This document shows positions 1-8,181 of a DNA stretch of 64,000 nucleotides, one piece after another. This DNA comes from Methanofollis liminatans DSM 4140 (GTDB taxonomy: Archaea > Halobacteriota > Methanomicrobia > Methanomicrobiales > Methanofollaceae): assembly GCF_000275865.1 (NCBI RefSeq), contig NZ_CM001555.1, positions 496,001 to 560,000 on the forward strand, read 5' to 3'. The position numbers and the translations under genes are program-made. How positions within the stretch are numbered: position 1 is the stretch's first letter; the number at the start of each line of letters is the position of its first letter. The notes under the pieces were generated by a model. It did no database searches, was not told the DNA's origin, and worked only from the letters and a program-made list of their open reading frames with translations.

Positions 1-209
1 AAATTTGATCAAGTGATCTGATCATAAGATCAAATAAATTGATCACCTCCGCGAGCGGCCTATATGGCGATCAGGAGATTCAGGATCCCCTTTATTCTCG
101 CCTCTCCCTTCTTACCCCTACAATTCTTCTGTTCCTCTGCCTCTTTCGCCCGTTCTGTCACCATTTTAAGAAAGTTTATTTGTGTTAAGATAAAAAATAT
201 TGATTGCTT
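1..209. other. Upstream region at left edge, no complete gene
   Basis: This is AT-rich sequence before the first gene. Five GATC tetramers fall at 7, 15, 20, 28 and 41. Bases 41-50 (GATCACCTCC) read on the minus strand as a perfect Shine-Dalgarno sequence, and a minus-strand frame (GTG at 46 or ATG at 25) stays open to the edge, so a divergent gene may leave the window here. For the + gene at 210, a TATA-like AGTTTATTTG lies near 172-181, close to the usual distance for a leaderless transcript. No Shine-Dalgarno is visible before 210. Confidence 0.4.
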
Positions 210-1157
210 ATGCACGTACGCCGATGGATTACGCCGGTTTTTCTTGGCATTTTTCTCCTTCTGAGCATCGTGCTCTCGACGGCCATCGGAGCAAGCGGTC
301 TTTCCCTTCTTGACCTCGACCCGGACACGGTTCGCATGCTCCTCTTCGACGTCCGCCTGCCGCGGGTGCTCGCCGCCCTTCTGGTTGGTGCCGGCCTCGC
401 CGTCGCCGGTGCGGCGATGCAGGGGCTCTTCAAGAACGCGATGGCCGACCCCTACATCATCGGCACCTCCTCGGGCGGGGCGCTCGGGGCCTCCCTCTCG
501 ATCGTCTTCCTCATGGGGTTCGGCCTACCTGTCTTCGCCTTCGTCGGCGCCACTGCATCCACCATGCTCGTCTACCTCATCTCACGGCGCAAGGGGCGGG
601 TGACGGTCGAGACCCTGCTCCTCTCGGGTATCGCCGTCTCGATGTTCCTCTCGGCCGTCCTCTCCTTCATCATGTACATCTCCGGCAACAGCCTCCACCA
701 GATCATGTTCTGGCTGATGGGGGGGTTCTGGAACGTCTCGTGGAGCGACGTCTGGACCGGCCTCCTCCTCCTGCCCGCCTGCCTGGTCCTCTTTCTCTGT
801 GCGCGCGACCTCAACGTGATCTCCATCGGCGAGGAGGATGCCCTGCACCTCGGCGTGGACGTGGAGAAACTCAAACTCGGTCTCCTTCTCATTTCTTCCT
901 TCATCACCGGCATCGCCGTCTCGGTGGCCGGTTCGATCGGGTTTATCGGGCTGATCGTCCCCCACCTGATGCGCATCCTCGTGGGGCCCGACCACCGCAT
1001 CCTCATCCCCTCGGCGATGATGGCAGGCGCCGCCCTCCTGGTGTGGGCCGACACCCTGGTCCGCATCCTCCCGACCGAGATCCCGGTGGGCATCGTCACG
1101 TCGTTCTTTGGCGCACCGTTTTTCATCTACCTTCTCAGGAGCAGGACGTGCACATGA
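210..1157 (+). CDS. FecCD/BtuC-family ABC transporter permease
   Basis: This is the membrane permease of an importer for iron-siderophore, haem or cobalamin. It is 315 residues long, slightly short for a family usually of 330-350. The protein is almost entirely hydrophobic, with about nine or ten membrane segments. It carries the family signatures RLPRVLAALLVGAGLAVAGA near residue 50 and GxIGFIGLIVPHLMR near residue 240, the latter contacting the ATPase. I chose the ATG at 210. A TTG two codons earlier is possible but has no better ribosome site. The stop overlaps the ATG of the following ATPase gene (ATGA). No substrate-binding protein gene lies in the window, so the cargo cannot be named. 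Confidence 0.9.
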   Translation: MHVRRWITPVFLGIFLLLSIVLSTAIGASGLSLLDLDPDTVRMLLFDVRLPRVLAALLVGAGLAVAGAAMQGLFKNAMADPYIIGTSSGGALGASLSIVFLMGFGLPVFAFVGATASTMLVYLISRRKGRVTVETLLLSGIAVSMFLSAVLSFIMYISGNSLHQIMFWLMGGFWNVSWSDVWTGLLLLPACLVLFLCARDLNVISIGEEDALHLGVDVEKLKLGLLLISSFITGIAVSVAGSIGFIGLIVPHLMRILVGPDHRILIPSAMMAGAALLVWADTLVRILPTEIPVGIVTSFFGAPFFIYLLRSRTCT

Positions 1158-2419
1158 CAGGGATTATGGTCAGGACAGAGGGTCTGGACGTCTCCTATGG
1201 CGACACCCGCGTGCTCGAGGCGGTCTCGCTCGCAGTACAGGAAGGCTCATTCATCGGCATCCTCGGGCCGAACGGCTGCGGAAAGACCACGCTCCTGCGT
1301 GCGCTCTCACGGATCATCGAGCCTGCAGCCGGGACGGTGATGGTCGACGGCAGGGAGATCGGCGAGTATTCGATCAGGGGCCTTGCCACTATCATGGGCG
1401 CCGTTCCGCAGGAGACCGCCGTCACCTTCGACTTCACCGTCGAGGAGATCGTGCAGATGGGCCGCCACCCCCACCTCGGCCGCCTCTCCTCGATGGGCGA
1501 GGAGGACTACGCCATCTGCCGGCATGCGATGGAGATCACCAACACCGCGTACCTTGCCGACCGCCTGATCACCGAGATCAGCGGCGGCGAGCGGCAGCGG
1601 GTGCTGATCGCCCGCGCCCTTGCCCAGAGGCCGCGGGTGCTCCTCCTCGACGAACCGACCTCGCACCTGGATATCAGCCACCAGATCGAGATCCTCTCGA
1701 TCATCAGGGGGCTCGTCCCGCAGGTGACGGTGATCGGCGTCTTCCACGACATCAACCTTGCCGCCTACTTCTGCGATACCATCATCCTGATGGAGCAGGC
1801 GCGTATCGCCGCCGTCGGGACGCCTGCGGCGGTGATCACCGACCGGAACATCAGGGAGGTCTTTGGTGTGGAGATGATCGTCCGCACCCATCCCATCACC
1901 GGGCGCCCCTATGTGGTGCCGCGCTATGAGCCGGGCCCGGTCGTAGAGCGTCCCCTCCGGGTGCACGTGGTCTGCGGCGGGGGCACCGGGGCTGAGACCC
2001 TCTACGCCCTGCGCTCTGCCGGTCACGAGGTGACGGTCGGTGTGCTCTCGGCGAACGATTCAGACTGCACCACTGCGGACGGCCTCGGGATCAGGGTGAT
2101 ACGGGAACCCCCCTTCGCCCCGATCTCTCGCCGGTCTCTGGAGGAGTATGTGGCCGTCCTCCAGGTGTCTGATGTAGTCGTCGTGACCGGGATGCCGGTC
2201 GGCCCCGGCAATATCGACAACCTGCGCGCCCTTCTGAGCCATGCCGGCCTCATGGTATTCCTGCTCTCTCCCGGTGGAGCCGATCCGGCGGACCACGACT
2301 ACACCGGCGGCGAGGCGACGGCCATTCTTGATGCGCTGCTGAACAACGGTGCGGTGCGGGTCGGAAGCGTTTCTGAACTTCTGGACCGTCTGGCTGCGCG
2401 CAGGGCCGATCGCGCATGA
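1154..2419 (+). CDS. ABC transporter ATPase (FecE/BtuD type) with C-terminal extension
   Basis: This ATPase energises the permease encoded just upstream. The 421-residue protein has Walker A GPNGCGKTT at 38-46, a Q-loop, the signature ISGGERQR near 140, Walker B with LLLDEPTSHLD, and the switch His in GVFHDINLA. Family members usually end near 250-270 residues. Here about 160 further residues follow, beginning RPLRVHVVCGGGTGAETL, a Rossmann-like segment with alternating strands and glycine turns. I do not recognise a catalytic motif in it. The start is the ATG at 1154, which overlaps the permease stop. The gene overlaps the next one by 4 bases, so the three genes are probably one operon. Confidence 0.88.
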   Translation: MTGIMVRTEGLDVSYGDTRVLEAVSLAVQEGSFIGILGPNGCGKTTLLRALSRIIEPAAGTVMVDGREIGEYSIRGLATIMGAVPQETAVTFDFTVEEIVQMGRHPHLGRLSSMGEEDYAICRHAMEITNTAYLADRLITEISGGERQRVLIARALAQRPRVLLLDEPTSHLDISHQIEILSIIRGLVPQVTVIGVFHDINLAAYFCDTIILMEQARIAAVGTPAAVITDRNIREVFGVEMIVRTHPITGRPYVVPRYEPGPVVERPLRVHVVCGGGTGAETLYALRSAGHEVTVGVLSANDSDCTTADGLGIRVIREPPFAPISRRSLEEYVAVLQVSDVVVVTGMPVGPGNIDNLRALLSHAGLMVFLLSPGGADPADHDYTGGEATAILDALLNNGAVRVGSVSELLDRLAARRADRA

Positions 2420-3144
2420 GAGCGATCGGCGTCTCCACCTACTGTATGATGCACCGCCCCCTCGGCGATGCGCTGGAGACACTCTCGCAGGAGACCGGGC
2501 TTATCGAGATCCTCTCCGACTCCCTGCACTCGCTCTTTCTGTATGCGGAGGTCTGCGCCTCCTTCGATCTCCGTTACACCGTCCATGCCCCCACCACCGA
2601 CCTCAACATCGCCCTCGAACACGAGCGGATGCGGAGGGCGTCGATCCAGGTGGTCGAAGACCTTGTCGGCGTGTGCGACCGTATCGGGGCTTCGGTGCTC
2701 GTGGTCCACCCGGGCGTCTGCATGGACCCCCACCTGATGACGGCGTCGGAGCGGGCGCTCCGCCGGTCCCTGGATGACCTCTCCCGCCTCCAGGAGGCGT
2801 GTGCCGTCACCATCGCCATCGAGAATATGGGCTCGTGGCCCTGCTGCCACTTCAGGGACACCTCGCTCCTGCCGGTGCTCGACGACCTCGGTCTGGGCTT
2901 TGTCCTGGACATCGGTCATGCCCATCTCAACGGAAATCTGGAGGCATTCCTCCGTGCGGGATCGCCCGTCCACCTCCACCTCCACGACAATGGCGGCGCA
3001 CTGGACGAGCACGCCGCCTGCGGCACCGGCACCATCGACTTTTCAGCGGTTCTGGATTCGGTATCGCCCCGCACCACGGCGGTGATCGAGGTGCAGGATC
3101 TCGGTGCGGTCCGTCCGAGTCTGGCATACATGAACGGCGTGTGA
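2416..3144 (+). CDS. TIM-barrel protein, xylose isomerase/AP endonuclease 2 superfamily
   Basis: The 242-residue protein has the metal-ligand pattern of the sugar-phosphate isomerase/endonuclease IV fold: YTVHAPT, LVVHPGV, IAIENMG, LDIGHAH, HLHLHDN and VIEVQD follow in barrel order, supplying His, Glu and Asp ligands. It is distinct from the true endonuclease IV gene at 46838. It overlaps the ATPase gene by 4 bases and is probably co-transcribed with the transporter. That suggests processing of the imported compound, but substrate and reaction are unknown. Confidence 0.8.
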   Translation: MRAIGVSTYCMMHRPLGDALETLSQETGLIEILSDSLHSLFLYAEVCASFDLRYTVHAPTTDLNIALEHERMRRASIQVVEDLVGVCDRIGASVLVVHPGVCMDPHLMTASERALRRSLDDLSRLQEACAVTIAIENMGSWPCCHFRDTSLLPVLDDLGLGFVLDIGHAHLNGNLEAFLRAGSPVHLHLHDNGGALDEHAACGTGTIDFSAVLDSVSPRTTAVIEVQDLGAVRPSLAYMNGV

Positions 3145-3283
3145 GCGAAGGAGATGCGGCGCGCCCCCCCGTGTACGCTCCTGCCGAAATGTCGATCGCG
3201 TCGTCAGGTGCACCGATGTCGGGAGGGCCTGCTGCCTCACAGAACTGCGATTGGTGCGGGGATGGGAATCGCGGGAGAAACCT

Positions 3284-3303
3284 CCGGGGGTCAGGACGCC
3301 CCT
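3284..3303. repeat. GC-rich intergenic hairpin, copy 1
   Basis: CCGGGGGT, a four-base spacer CAGG, then an imperfect ACGCCCCT arm. It belongs to the same family as the copies near 25764, 25980, 35278 and 55196. This copy is the most degenerate in its right arm. Confidence 0.5.
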
Positions 3304-3421
3304 CTGAAGATCTATTCTGAATGGAAACTCAGGTGCGCCGGACAGTCCACCAGGAAGAACGGCACTCCTGATCGCACCCGGTTATGATGGGGCGAAATCC
3401 GGTCTTGATATGCACCGTTGC

Positions 3422-3462
3422 CGGGAAATGGTGTTTCCCGACTCTCCGGCGCAGAAAAAAAG
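3422..3462 (-). terminator. Probable terminator of the mtr operon
   Basis: On the minus strand, immediately after the mtrH stop, there is a T7 tract (A-run at 3455-3461). It is followed by a CGGGAAA-TGGTG-TTTCCCG hairpin at 3422-3440. Archaeal termination mainly uses T-rich tracts, and the position 3' of mtrH fits. Confidence 0.5.
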
Positions 3463-3471
3463 TTGTTGGAT

Positions 3472-4494
3472 TTAGACGAGCATGTTCAGCGGGTGCTTGC
3501 CCTCTGCAACCGTGCCGCCGAGTTCCTTGAAGGCTTCGGCGAGAACGATGTCGGAGAACGCGGCAGCCGTGGCGATGCCCTCGCAGTTCTCGATCGGACC
3601 GAACATGATCAGGTCTGCACCCAGGGTCATGGCCATGATGTTGCAGCCGATATCAGGGGCCGCCCATGCCGTCTGCCTGATGCCTTCCATGCCGCCGAAG
3701 TGGTGGTGGGCCATCTGCTCGAGGAGGACGTCCTTGCCCTCGTACTGGGATGCGAGGACGTTCTTCCTCCAGCGCTTCAGCCAGGTCCAGGAGACGGTCA
3801 TGTTGTGGTATGCGCCGCCGGTCGGCAGGCCGTGGATCGCCTTGCAGGCGAGGATCTCACGGAACGAGCCGCCAGAGCCGAGGCCGAGCGGGGTCGCCGC
3901 AGTGTCCAGGATCGGACGGGTGATGCCACAGTATTCGGCAATGCCCATCATGGACTGTGCCTGACCTGCGACACCGCCCTCGGCGAGCACCTTCTCGCGG
4001 CCTGCGACCGAGGGGTCGCCGGGGTTGAAGGCGAGAACGATTGCCGAGTTGACGTCGGAGTTCTTCAGGGCCTCGATGCTCTCCGGCGTGATGGAGCCGT
4101 TGATCGAGTTGTAGATCGCACGGTCGGCGATGCCGACCTCGGTGACGTACTCGCAGGCGTGGGCGAGTGCCGGTGCCGCCGAGGAGTCCATCAGGAAGGG
4201 CGTCTTGTCGTCGATCGAGCAGAACCAGTCGAAGTAGCTCTCAAAAGCCTCGCCGTATTCTGCGATGATCTGGCAGAAATACGGGTTGCCGGTCTGGTCG
4301 TAGAGTTCCTGGCAACGGTTCCAGAGCGCCTCTGCCTTTGCCTTGTCGATCTTGCCCGTGTGGTCGTCGAGCACGGTCTCGTGCTTGTTGTAGAAGATGG
4401 ATGCGCCGAGAACCCGGGGGTACTCTCCAGGCTGGCCACCGATCTTAATGCCGTTGAAGTCGAATACGGCCTGTTCCTTCTCAAACTTGAACAT
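3472..4494 (-). CDS. mtrH: Tetrahydromethanopterin S-methyltransferase subunit H
   Basis: MtrH transfers the methyl group from N5-methyl-tetrahydromethanopterin to the Co(I) corrinoid on MtrA. It is the peripheral catalytic subunit of the sodium-pumping Mtr complex. The 340-residue protein starts MFKFEKEQAVFDFNGIKIGG and is rather longer than the usual 310-320. It has the TIM-barrel methyltransferase pattern, including VLAFNPGD and ILDTAATPLGLGSGG. The ATG at 4494 is preceded by GGAGG. It is the last gene of the mtr operon, 15 bases after the MtrA-MtrG fusion gene, and a T-tract terminator follows. Confidence 0.97.
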   Translation of the reverse strand: MFKFEKEQAVFDFNGIKIGGQPGEYPRVLGASIFYNKHETVLDDHTGKIDKAKAEALWNRCQELYDQTGNPYFCQIIAEYGEAFESYFDWFCSIDDKTPFLMDSSAAPALAHACEYVTEVGIADRAIYNSINGSITPESIEALKNSDVNSAIVLAFNPGDPSVAGREKVLAEGGVAGQAQSMMGIAEYCGITRPILDTAATPLGLGSGGSFREILACKAIHGLPTGGAYHNMTVSWTWLKRWRKNVLASQYEGKDVLLEQMAHHHFGGMEGIRQTAWAAPDIGCNIMAMTLGADLIMFGPIENCEGIATAAAFSDIVLAEAFKELGGTVAEGKHPLNMLV

Positions 4495-4509
4495 ACTGAT
4501 CTTGCCTCC

Positions 4510-5241
4510 TTACATCAATTTCGGGAGCAGGAATATGAGCATCATGAAGACGAACAGTCCTGCTACTAATCCGTAGAGTATGCCGATGTCCCTGCCGATC
4601 TTCCGACCGATGCGCTGGGCCACCTCGGCGTTCACGAACTCAATCCTTGTCTCAACCTCGTCGAGCCGCTTTTCGATCTCAAGGAACTGCGGGTTTGCGC
4701 CGGCAACTGCCGCTCCGGCAGCGCCGCCCTCGGCTTCCTTGACTTCGACGACCATGGGCGCTTCTCCGAACGCTCCCGGGTCTTTGCCGGTGAGTTCGGC
4801 GATCTTCGCCTTGATTGCGCCGAGATCCTCGGTCTCCATGATGTCGACGACTTCGACCTGGGCCTGGAAGCGCTTGATCGCTGCATCATCGAGGTTCTCG
4901 ATGAAGGGGATCGCACCCTTTGAGCCGACGACCTTGCCGCCCTCGACGCCGTTGGCGTGGAGCGCCTGGAATGTCTGTCCGGAAAGGTGCCCCTTGACCT
5001 CGGTACCGCAGGTCAGGACGAACCTGATGTTCGGGTTCGAGATGATGTTTGCGATGACCTTCTCAAGGCCGAGGTTCTCTGTCTTGCACGAGCCGCAGAG
5101 TGCGGCGCCTGCATCGCAGATCCCCTGCTCGTCGAGGTGGGACCCCATGGTGACGACGGCGACACACGAGTTGGCGTCGCCTGAGTGGAAGTCGCCCTTT
5201 GCAATGGGCCATCCACTTGCTGGTGATTTCTTGTCTGCCAT
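4510..5241 (-). CDS. MtrA-MtrG fusion subunit of methyltransferase
   Basis: The 243-residue protein joins an MtrA corrinoid domain (about residues 1-174) to a complete MtrG (about 180-243). The MtrG part carries [33 protein letters not shown] and a C-terminal membrane segment. The MtrA part keeps the KGHLSGQ motif, with the cobalt-ligand His at residue 85. It differs from the separate mtrA at 5463 at only five of 174 residues. The canonical gene order is mtrEDCBAFGH, and this gene occupies the mtrG slot, so it probably supplies MtrG tethered to a second corrinoid domain. The ATG at 5241 has GAGGTGAG upstream. The adjacent AlaGly-rich linker is near 174-182. Confidence 0.9.
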   Translation of the reverse strand: MADKKSPASGWPIAKGDFHSGDANSCVAVVTMGSHLDEQGICDAGAALCGSCKTENLGLEKVIANIISNPNIRFVLTCGTEVKGHLSGQTFQALHANGVEGGKVVGSKGAIPFIENLDDAAIKRFQAQVEVVDIMETEDLGAIKAKIAELTGKDPGAFGEAPMVVEVKEAEGGAAGAAVAGANPQFLEIEKRLDEVETRIEFVNAEVAQRIGRKIGRDIGILYGLVAGLFVFMMLIFLLPKLM

Positions 5242-5251
5242 GTTTCTCACC

Positions 5252-5455
5252 TCAGATCAGGAATACCGGCACCAGGACGAGGACCATGACGATGAGCATG
5301 CCTGCTGCAAAGCCCGGAATACCTGAGTCCATAATGCCCGAATCGAGTTTGTTCGTCCTGGCAATGATCTGGGACTTGAACTTGATGTCTGACATGATCG
5401 TGTCGATCGCAGCCATCCTGATTGCACCAGATGTCTTCTTCTCTTCTTCTGCCAT
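5252..5455 (-). CDS. mtrF: Tetrahydromethanopterin S-methyltransferase subunit F
   Basis: This is a small 67-residue membrane-anchored subunit of the Mtr complex. Its sequence [19 protein letters not shown] followed by one C-terminal membrane helix matches the MtrF pattern. I chose the ATG at 5455 (MAEEEKK), preceded by GGGGTGA, over a longer frame that would run into mtrA. It sits between mtrA and the A-G fusion gene, the normal place for mtrF. Confidence 0.92.
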   Translation of the reverse strand: MAEEEKKTSGAIRMAAIDTIMSDIKFKSQIIARTNKLDSGIMDSGIPGFAAGMLIVMVLVLVPVFLI

Positions 5456-5462
5456 GTTCTTT

Positions 5463-6185
5463 TCACCCCAGCAAGAGGAAACCGAGTATGGCAAATGACA
5501 CGATCAGGCCAATCATCAGGCCCTCGATCTTTCCACTGTAGACGCCCGCGGCAAGTCTGTCGCGGTATCCGATGTCAGTCACCATCTTCTCAATGATCTT
5601 AAACCGGGCATGGATGAGCGCCAGGTCGCCGTTCATCTCGGCAATTTCGCCGCCTACTTCTTCGGCGCCGCCCTCGGCCTCCTTGACCTCGACGACCATG
5701 GGCGCTTCTCCGAACGCTCCCGGGTCTTTCCCGGCGAGTTCGGCGATCTTCGCCTTGATTGCGCCGAGGTCTTCGGTCTCCATGATGTCGACGAGTTCGA
5801 CCTGGGCCTGGAAGCGCTTGATCGCTGCATCATCGAGGTTCTCGATGAAGGGGATCGCACCCTTTGAGCCGACGACCTTGCCGCCCTCGATGCCGTTGGC
5901 GTGGAGCGCCTGGAACGTCTGTCCGGAAAGGTGCCCCTTGACCTCGGTACCGCAGGTCAGGACGAACCTGATGTTCGGGTTCGAGATGATGTTTGCGATG
6001 ACCTTCTCAAGGCCGAGGTTCTCTGTCTTGCACGAGCCGCAGAGTGCGGCGCCTGCATCGCAGATCCCCTGCTCATCGAGGTGGGACCCCATGGTGACGA
6101 CGGCGACACATGATTTGGCGTCGCCTGAGTGGAAGTCGCCCTTTGCAATGGGCCATCCACTTGCCGGTGATGTCTTGTCTGCCAT
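5463..6185 (-). CDS. mtrA: Tetrahydromethanopterin S-methyltransferase subunit A
   Basis: MtrA carries the 5-hydroxybenzimidazolyl cobamide whose Co(I) accepts the methyl group and passes it to coenzyme M. The 240-residue protein has an N-terminal cytoplasmic corrinoid domain with KGDFHSGD and KGHLSGQ. His85 is equivalent to the axial ligand His84 known from Methanothermobacter. The last 25 residues are a membrane anchor. The ATG at 6185 has GAGGTG six bases upstream, and a GTG three codons earlier lies inside that site. Its first 174 codons are almost identical to those of the A-G fusion gene downstream. Confidence 0.96.
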   Translation of the reverse strand: MADKTSPASGWPIAKGDFHSGDAKSCVAVVTMGSHLDEQGICDAGAALCGSCKTENLGLEKVIANIISNPNIRFVLTCGTEVKGHLSGQTFQALHANGIEGGKVVGSKGAIPFIENLDDAAIKRFQAQVELVDIMETEDLGAIKAKIAELAGKDPGAFGEAPMVVEVKEAEGGAEEVGGEIAEMNGDLALIHARFKIIEKMVTDIGYRDRLAAGVYSGKIEGLMIGLIVSFAILGFLLLG

Positions 6186-6195
6186 TTTTTCCACC

Positions 6196-6480
6196 TCAGA
6201 TCAGTGCGAAGGCGATGATCCCCGCAATGAGCAGTCCTACAGCCATACCATACCAGAGGGCGGTGACGCCACCGGCGATGACCAGTGACTTCTCTCTGCC
6301 AGGGAACGAGGCAGCGAAGGCACCTTCACCAGAGAGCATGCCGACGAGGTCGTCGGTGTACTTCTCAAGTTCGGTGACCTTGTCGATCACTGGCTGGTAC
6401 GAAACACCTGCCGTGGTGACGACGCCGACCATCGGGTCTACTACAAGCCCGAATTCGGGCAGTACGAGTACGTATCCCAT
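6196..6480 (-). CDS. mtrB: Tetrahydromethanopterin S-methyltransferase subunit B
   Basis: This is a 94-residue small subunit with a single C-terminal transmembrane helix (about 68-92). The start [16 protein letters not shown] and the segment [16 protein letters not shown] match MtrB. It lies 10 bases before mtrA, and its ATG overlaps the mtrC stop (ATGA), so translation is likely coupled. Confidence 0.95.
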   Translation of the reverse strand: MGYVLVLPEFGLVVDPMVGVVTTAGVSYQPVIDKVTELEKYTDDLVGMLSGEGAFAASFPGREKSLVIAGGVTALWYGMAVGLLIAGIIAFALI

Positions 6481-7340
6481 CAGTCCTCACCCTTGGGTTC
6501 GAGAATCGGCTTAGCGTCGAGCCATGCGTACGCATCGCGCTTGCTGTATTCGATGTACTTGACAAAGGTGTAGTACCAGCCTGCAATAGCGACGACGAGC
6601 GAGATGATCGCTGCGAACGAGGCGACGAAGGCAAACGAGATGACAGCGACGACGATCATCGAGAGGAAGCCGCACTCTGCAGCGAGCGTGAGCGTCCGGT
6701 CCTGCTTCTCGCCGGGGCCGAGGCAGGCGTTGAACGGGTGCTGGAGAGCAATGCCGCCAAGCATGAACGAGACCGCGATCAGGCACCCGCCGAGCAGCGA
6801 AGCCCCGAAGGACGTGGTCGAAAGGATGCCCATGATCGAGATCGTCTTCACGGAGAGGGCGTCGAAACCGAAGCCGCCTGCCATGACGGCCGTAAGGCCG
6901 AGGAGGACGATCGCACCGATGATGGCCATCTCAGTGAGCGAGCGGACCATGACCGGGATGTTCATGCGCATGACGTTGTTTGCCAGGAAACCGCAGGCAC
7001 CGCCGACGATGGCGCCGAAGACGACGGCCATGATCGGGGTGAGGTACATGCTGTTGAACTGGGTTGCAAGCAGCATGGCGATCACACCGGAGCCGAAGGC
7101 GATCATGCCTGCGGACGGCACGCCGGTGCCGATACCGTAGCTGCAGAGGTGCTTGATGGTGCTCGTGCCCCATACCAGAGCGAAAACAGCAGCAAGCCCG
7201 CCGAAGAACGAGAAGACCTCGGTTCCGGTGGCGCTGTTGAGATAGGTCAGGTACAGGCAGATGACCGAGCCAACGAGGCCGGCTGCCATCAGCTTGTCGT
7301 GGGGTATGCCGCCGGTTGAAGCGGTAATTTGTACTGTCAT
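6480..7340 (-). CDS. mtrC: Tetrahydromethanopterin S-methyltransferase subunit C
   Basis: This is an integral membrane subunit of the sodium-translocating part of Mtr, 286 residues with about seven to eight hydrophobic helices. I chose the ATG at 7340 (MTVQITASTGG), which has GGTGGTG upstream and follows the mtrD stop by one base. A slightly longer frame would overlap mtrD. Its place in the E-D-C-B order confirms the assignment. Confidence 0.95.
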   Translation of the reverse strand: MTVQITASTGGIPHDKLMAAGLVGSVICLYLTYLNSATGTEVFSFFGGLAAVFALVWGTSTIKHLCSYGIGTGVPSAGMIAFGSGVIAMLLATQFNSMYLTPIMAVVFGAIVGGACGFLANNVMRMNIPVMVRSLTEMAIIGAIVLLGLTAVMAGGFGFDALSVKTISIMGILSTTSFGASLLGGCLIAVSFMLGGIALQHPFNACLGPGEKQDRTLTLAAECGFLSMIVVAVISFAFVASFAAIISLVVAIAGWYYTFVKYIEYSKRDAYAWLDAKPILEPKGED

Positions 7341-7341
7341 G

Positions 7342-8181
7342 TTACACCACCACAATCAGAACTGCAAACAGGCCGCAGACTGCCGAAGCGACGGCGCACC
7401 CGATGACTGCACGCGGGAAGCGCTTGAACTTCGGGTCGTGGGGCCCTTCAATCGTGCCCGTAATGTTGTACGCGGCAAGCACGGCGTTCACCAGGAACAT
7501 GCCGACAGCGAAGATGCCTGCGAGTGAGACTGCGATCGGCAGGATCTCTTCTGCGCTTGCGTTGAACATTGCGGGAAGCATGGCCGAGTAGACCTGCAGG
7601 AGCTCATAGTAGATGAGCGTACCGCCGGCACCGCCGAGCAGACCGCCGATCACGCCGCCGACATAGGAAACGAACGGCAGGCCGTGACCTTCAGTGCCCT
7701 GCGATTTGTACTCCGCCTGGGAGTCGCCGGTGATCGGGTCCTTTGCGACCTTACCTGATGCGGCCGGGATACCCATGCCGAAGATGTAGATGATGTTGAC
7801 CATCAGACAGGTGATCGCCATCATCAGGCCGCCGCCGACAGCGCCTGCGGCGATGACGATGGCAATCCCGAATGCGGGGTTTGCCGCGGCCCATGCGCCG
7901 CCGAAAAGACCGGCAAGACCGGCACCGGCCGCGAGCATCGCCACACCGGTAGCGATACCGGGGGACTGGCCCATAGCGGCAGGTGCGCCGCCGACCGGGA
8001 CGAAGTGGACACCGAAGCCGATGAGAGCGCCGCCGATGATCACGCCGATGACTGCCGCAAGGGCAGGCGCCGCCATGACTGCGGTGATCGCGAGGGCTGC
8101 GATGATGATGACAATGCCGATGATGGACGCGGTCGGGTTGATACCTTCGCCGCCGCCCGATGCTGCTCCAAGTGCGCTCAT
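7342..8181 (-). CDS. mtrD: Tetrahydromethanopterin S-methyltransferase subunit D
   Basis: This is a 279-residue integral membrane protein of the Mtr complex, rich in alanine and glycine, with six or more helices. The cytoplasmic loop with KVAKDPITGDSQAEYKSQGT is characteristic. MtrC, D and E together form the membrane core thought to conduct sodium ions. The start overlaps the mtrE stop by four bases. Confidence 0.96.
   Translation of the reverse strand: MSALGAASGGGEGINPTASIIGIVIIIAALAITAVMAAPALAAVIGVIIGGALIGFGVHFVPVGGAPAAMGQSPGIATGVAMLAAGAGLAGLFGGAWAAANPAFGIAIVIAAGAVGGGLMMAITCLMVNIIYIFGMGIPAASGKVAKDPITGDSQAEYKSQGTEGHGLPFVSYVGGVIGGLLGGAGGTLIYYELLQVYSAMLPAMFNASAEEILPIAVSLAGIFAVGMFLVNAVLAAYNITGTIEGPHDPKFKRFPRAVIGCAVASAVCGLFAVLIVVV

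Larger units (their letters stand above)
3145..3471. other. Intergenic region between convergent operons
   Basis: No convincing gene is present. The stretch holds a copy of the GC-rich hairpin family (CCGGGGGT near 3284), preceded by a segment (AACTGCGATTGG at 3243-3254) that also occurs at 25650. A separate hairpin CGGGAAA/TTTCCCG lies at 3422-3440, and the T-tract terminator of the mtr operon follows it on the minus strand. Confidence 0.6.

Noticed and set aside
740-1153. A longer start for the ABC ATPase inside the permease gene
   Set aside because: The extra 138 residues are Pro/Arg-rich shadow sequence. The ATG at 1154 overlapping the permease stop gives a normal ATPase N terminus.
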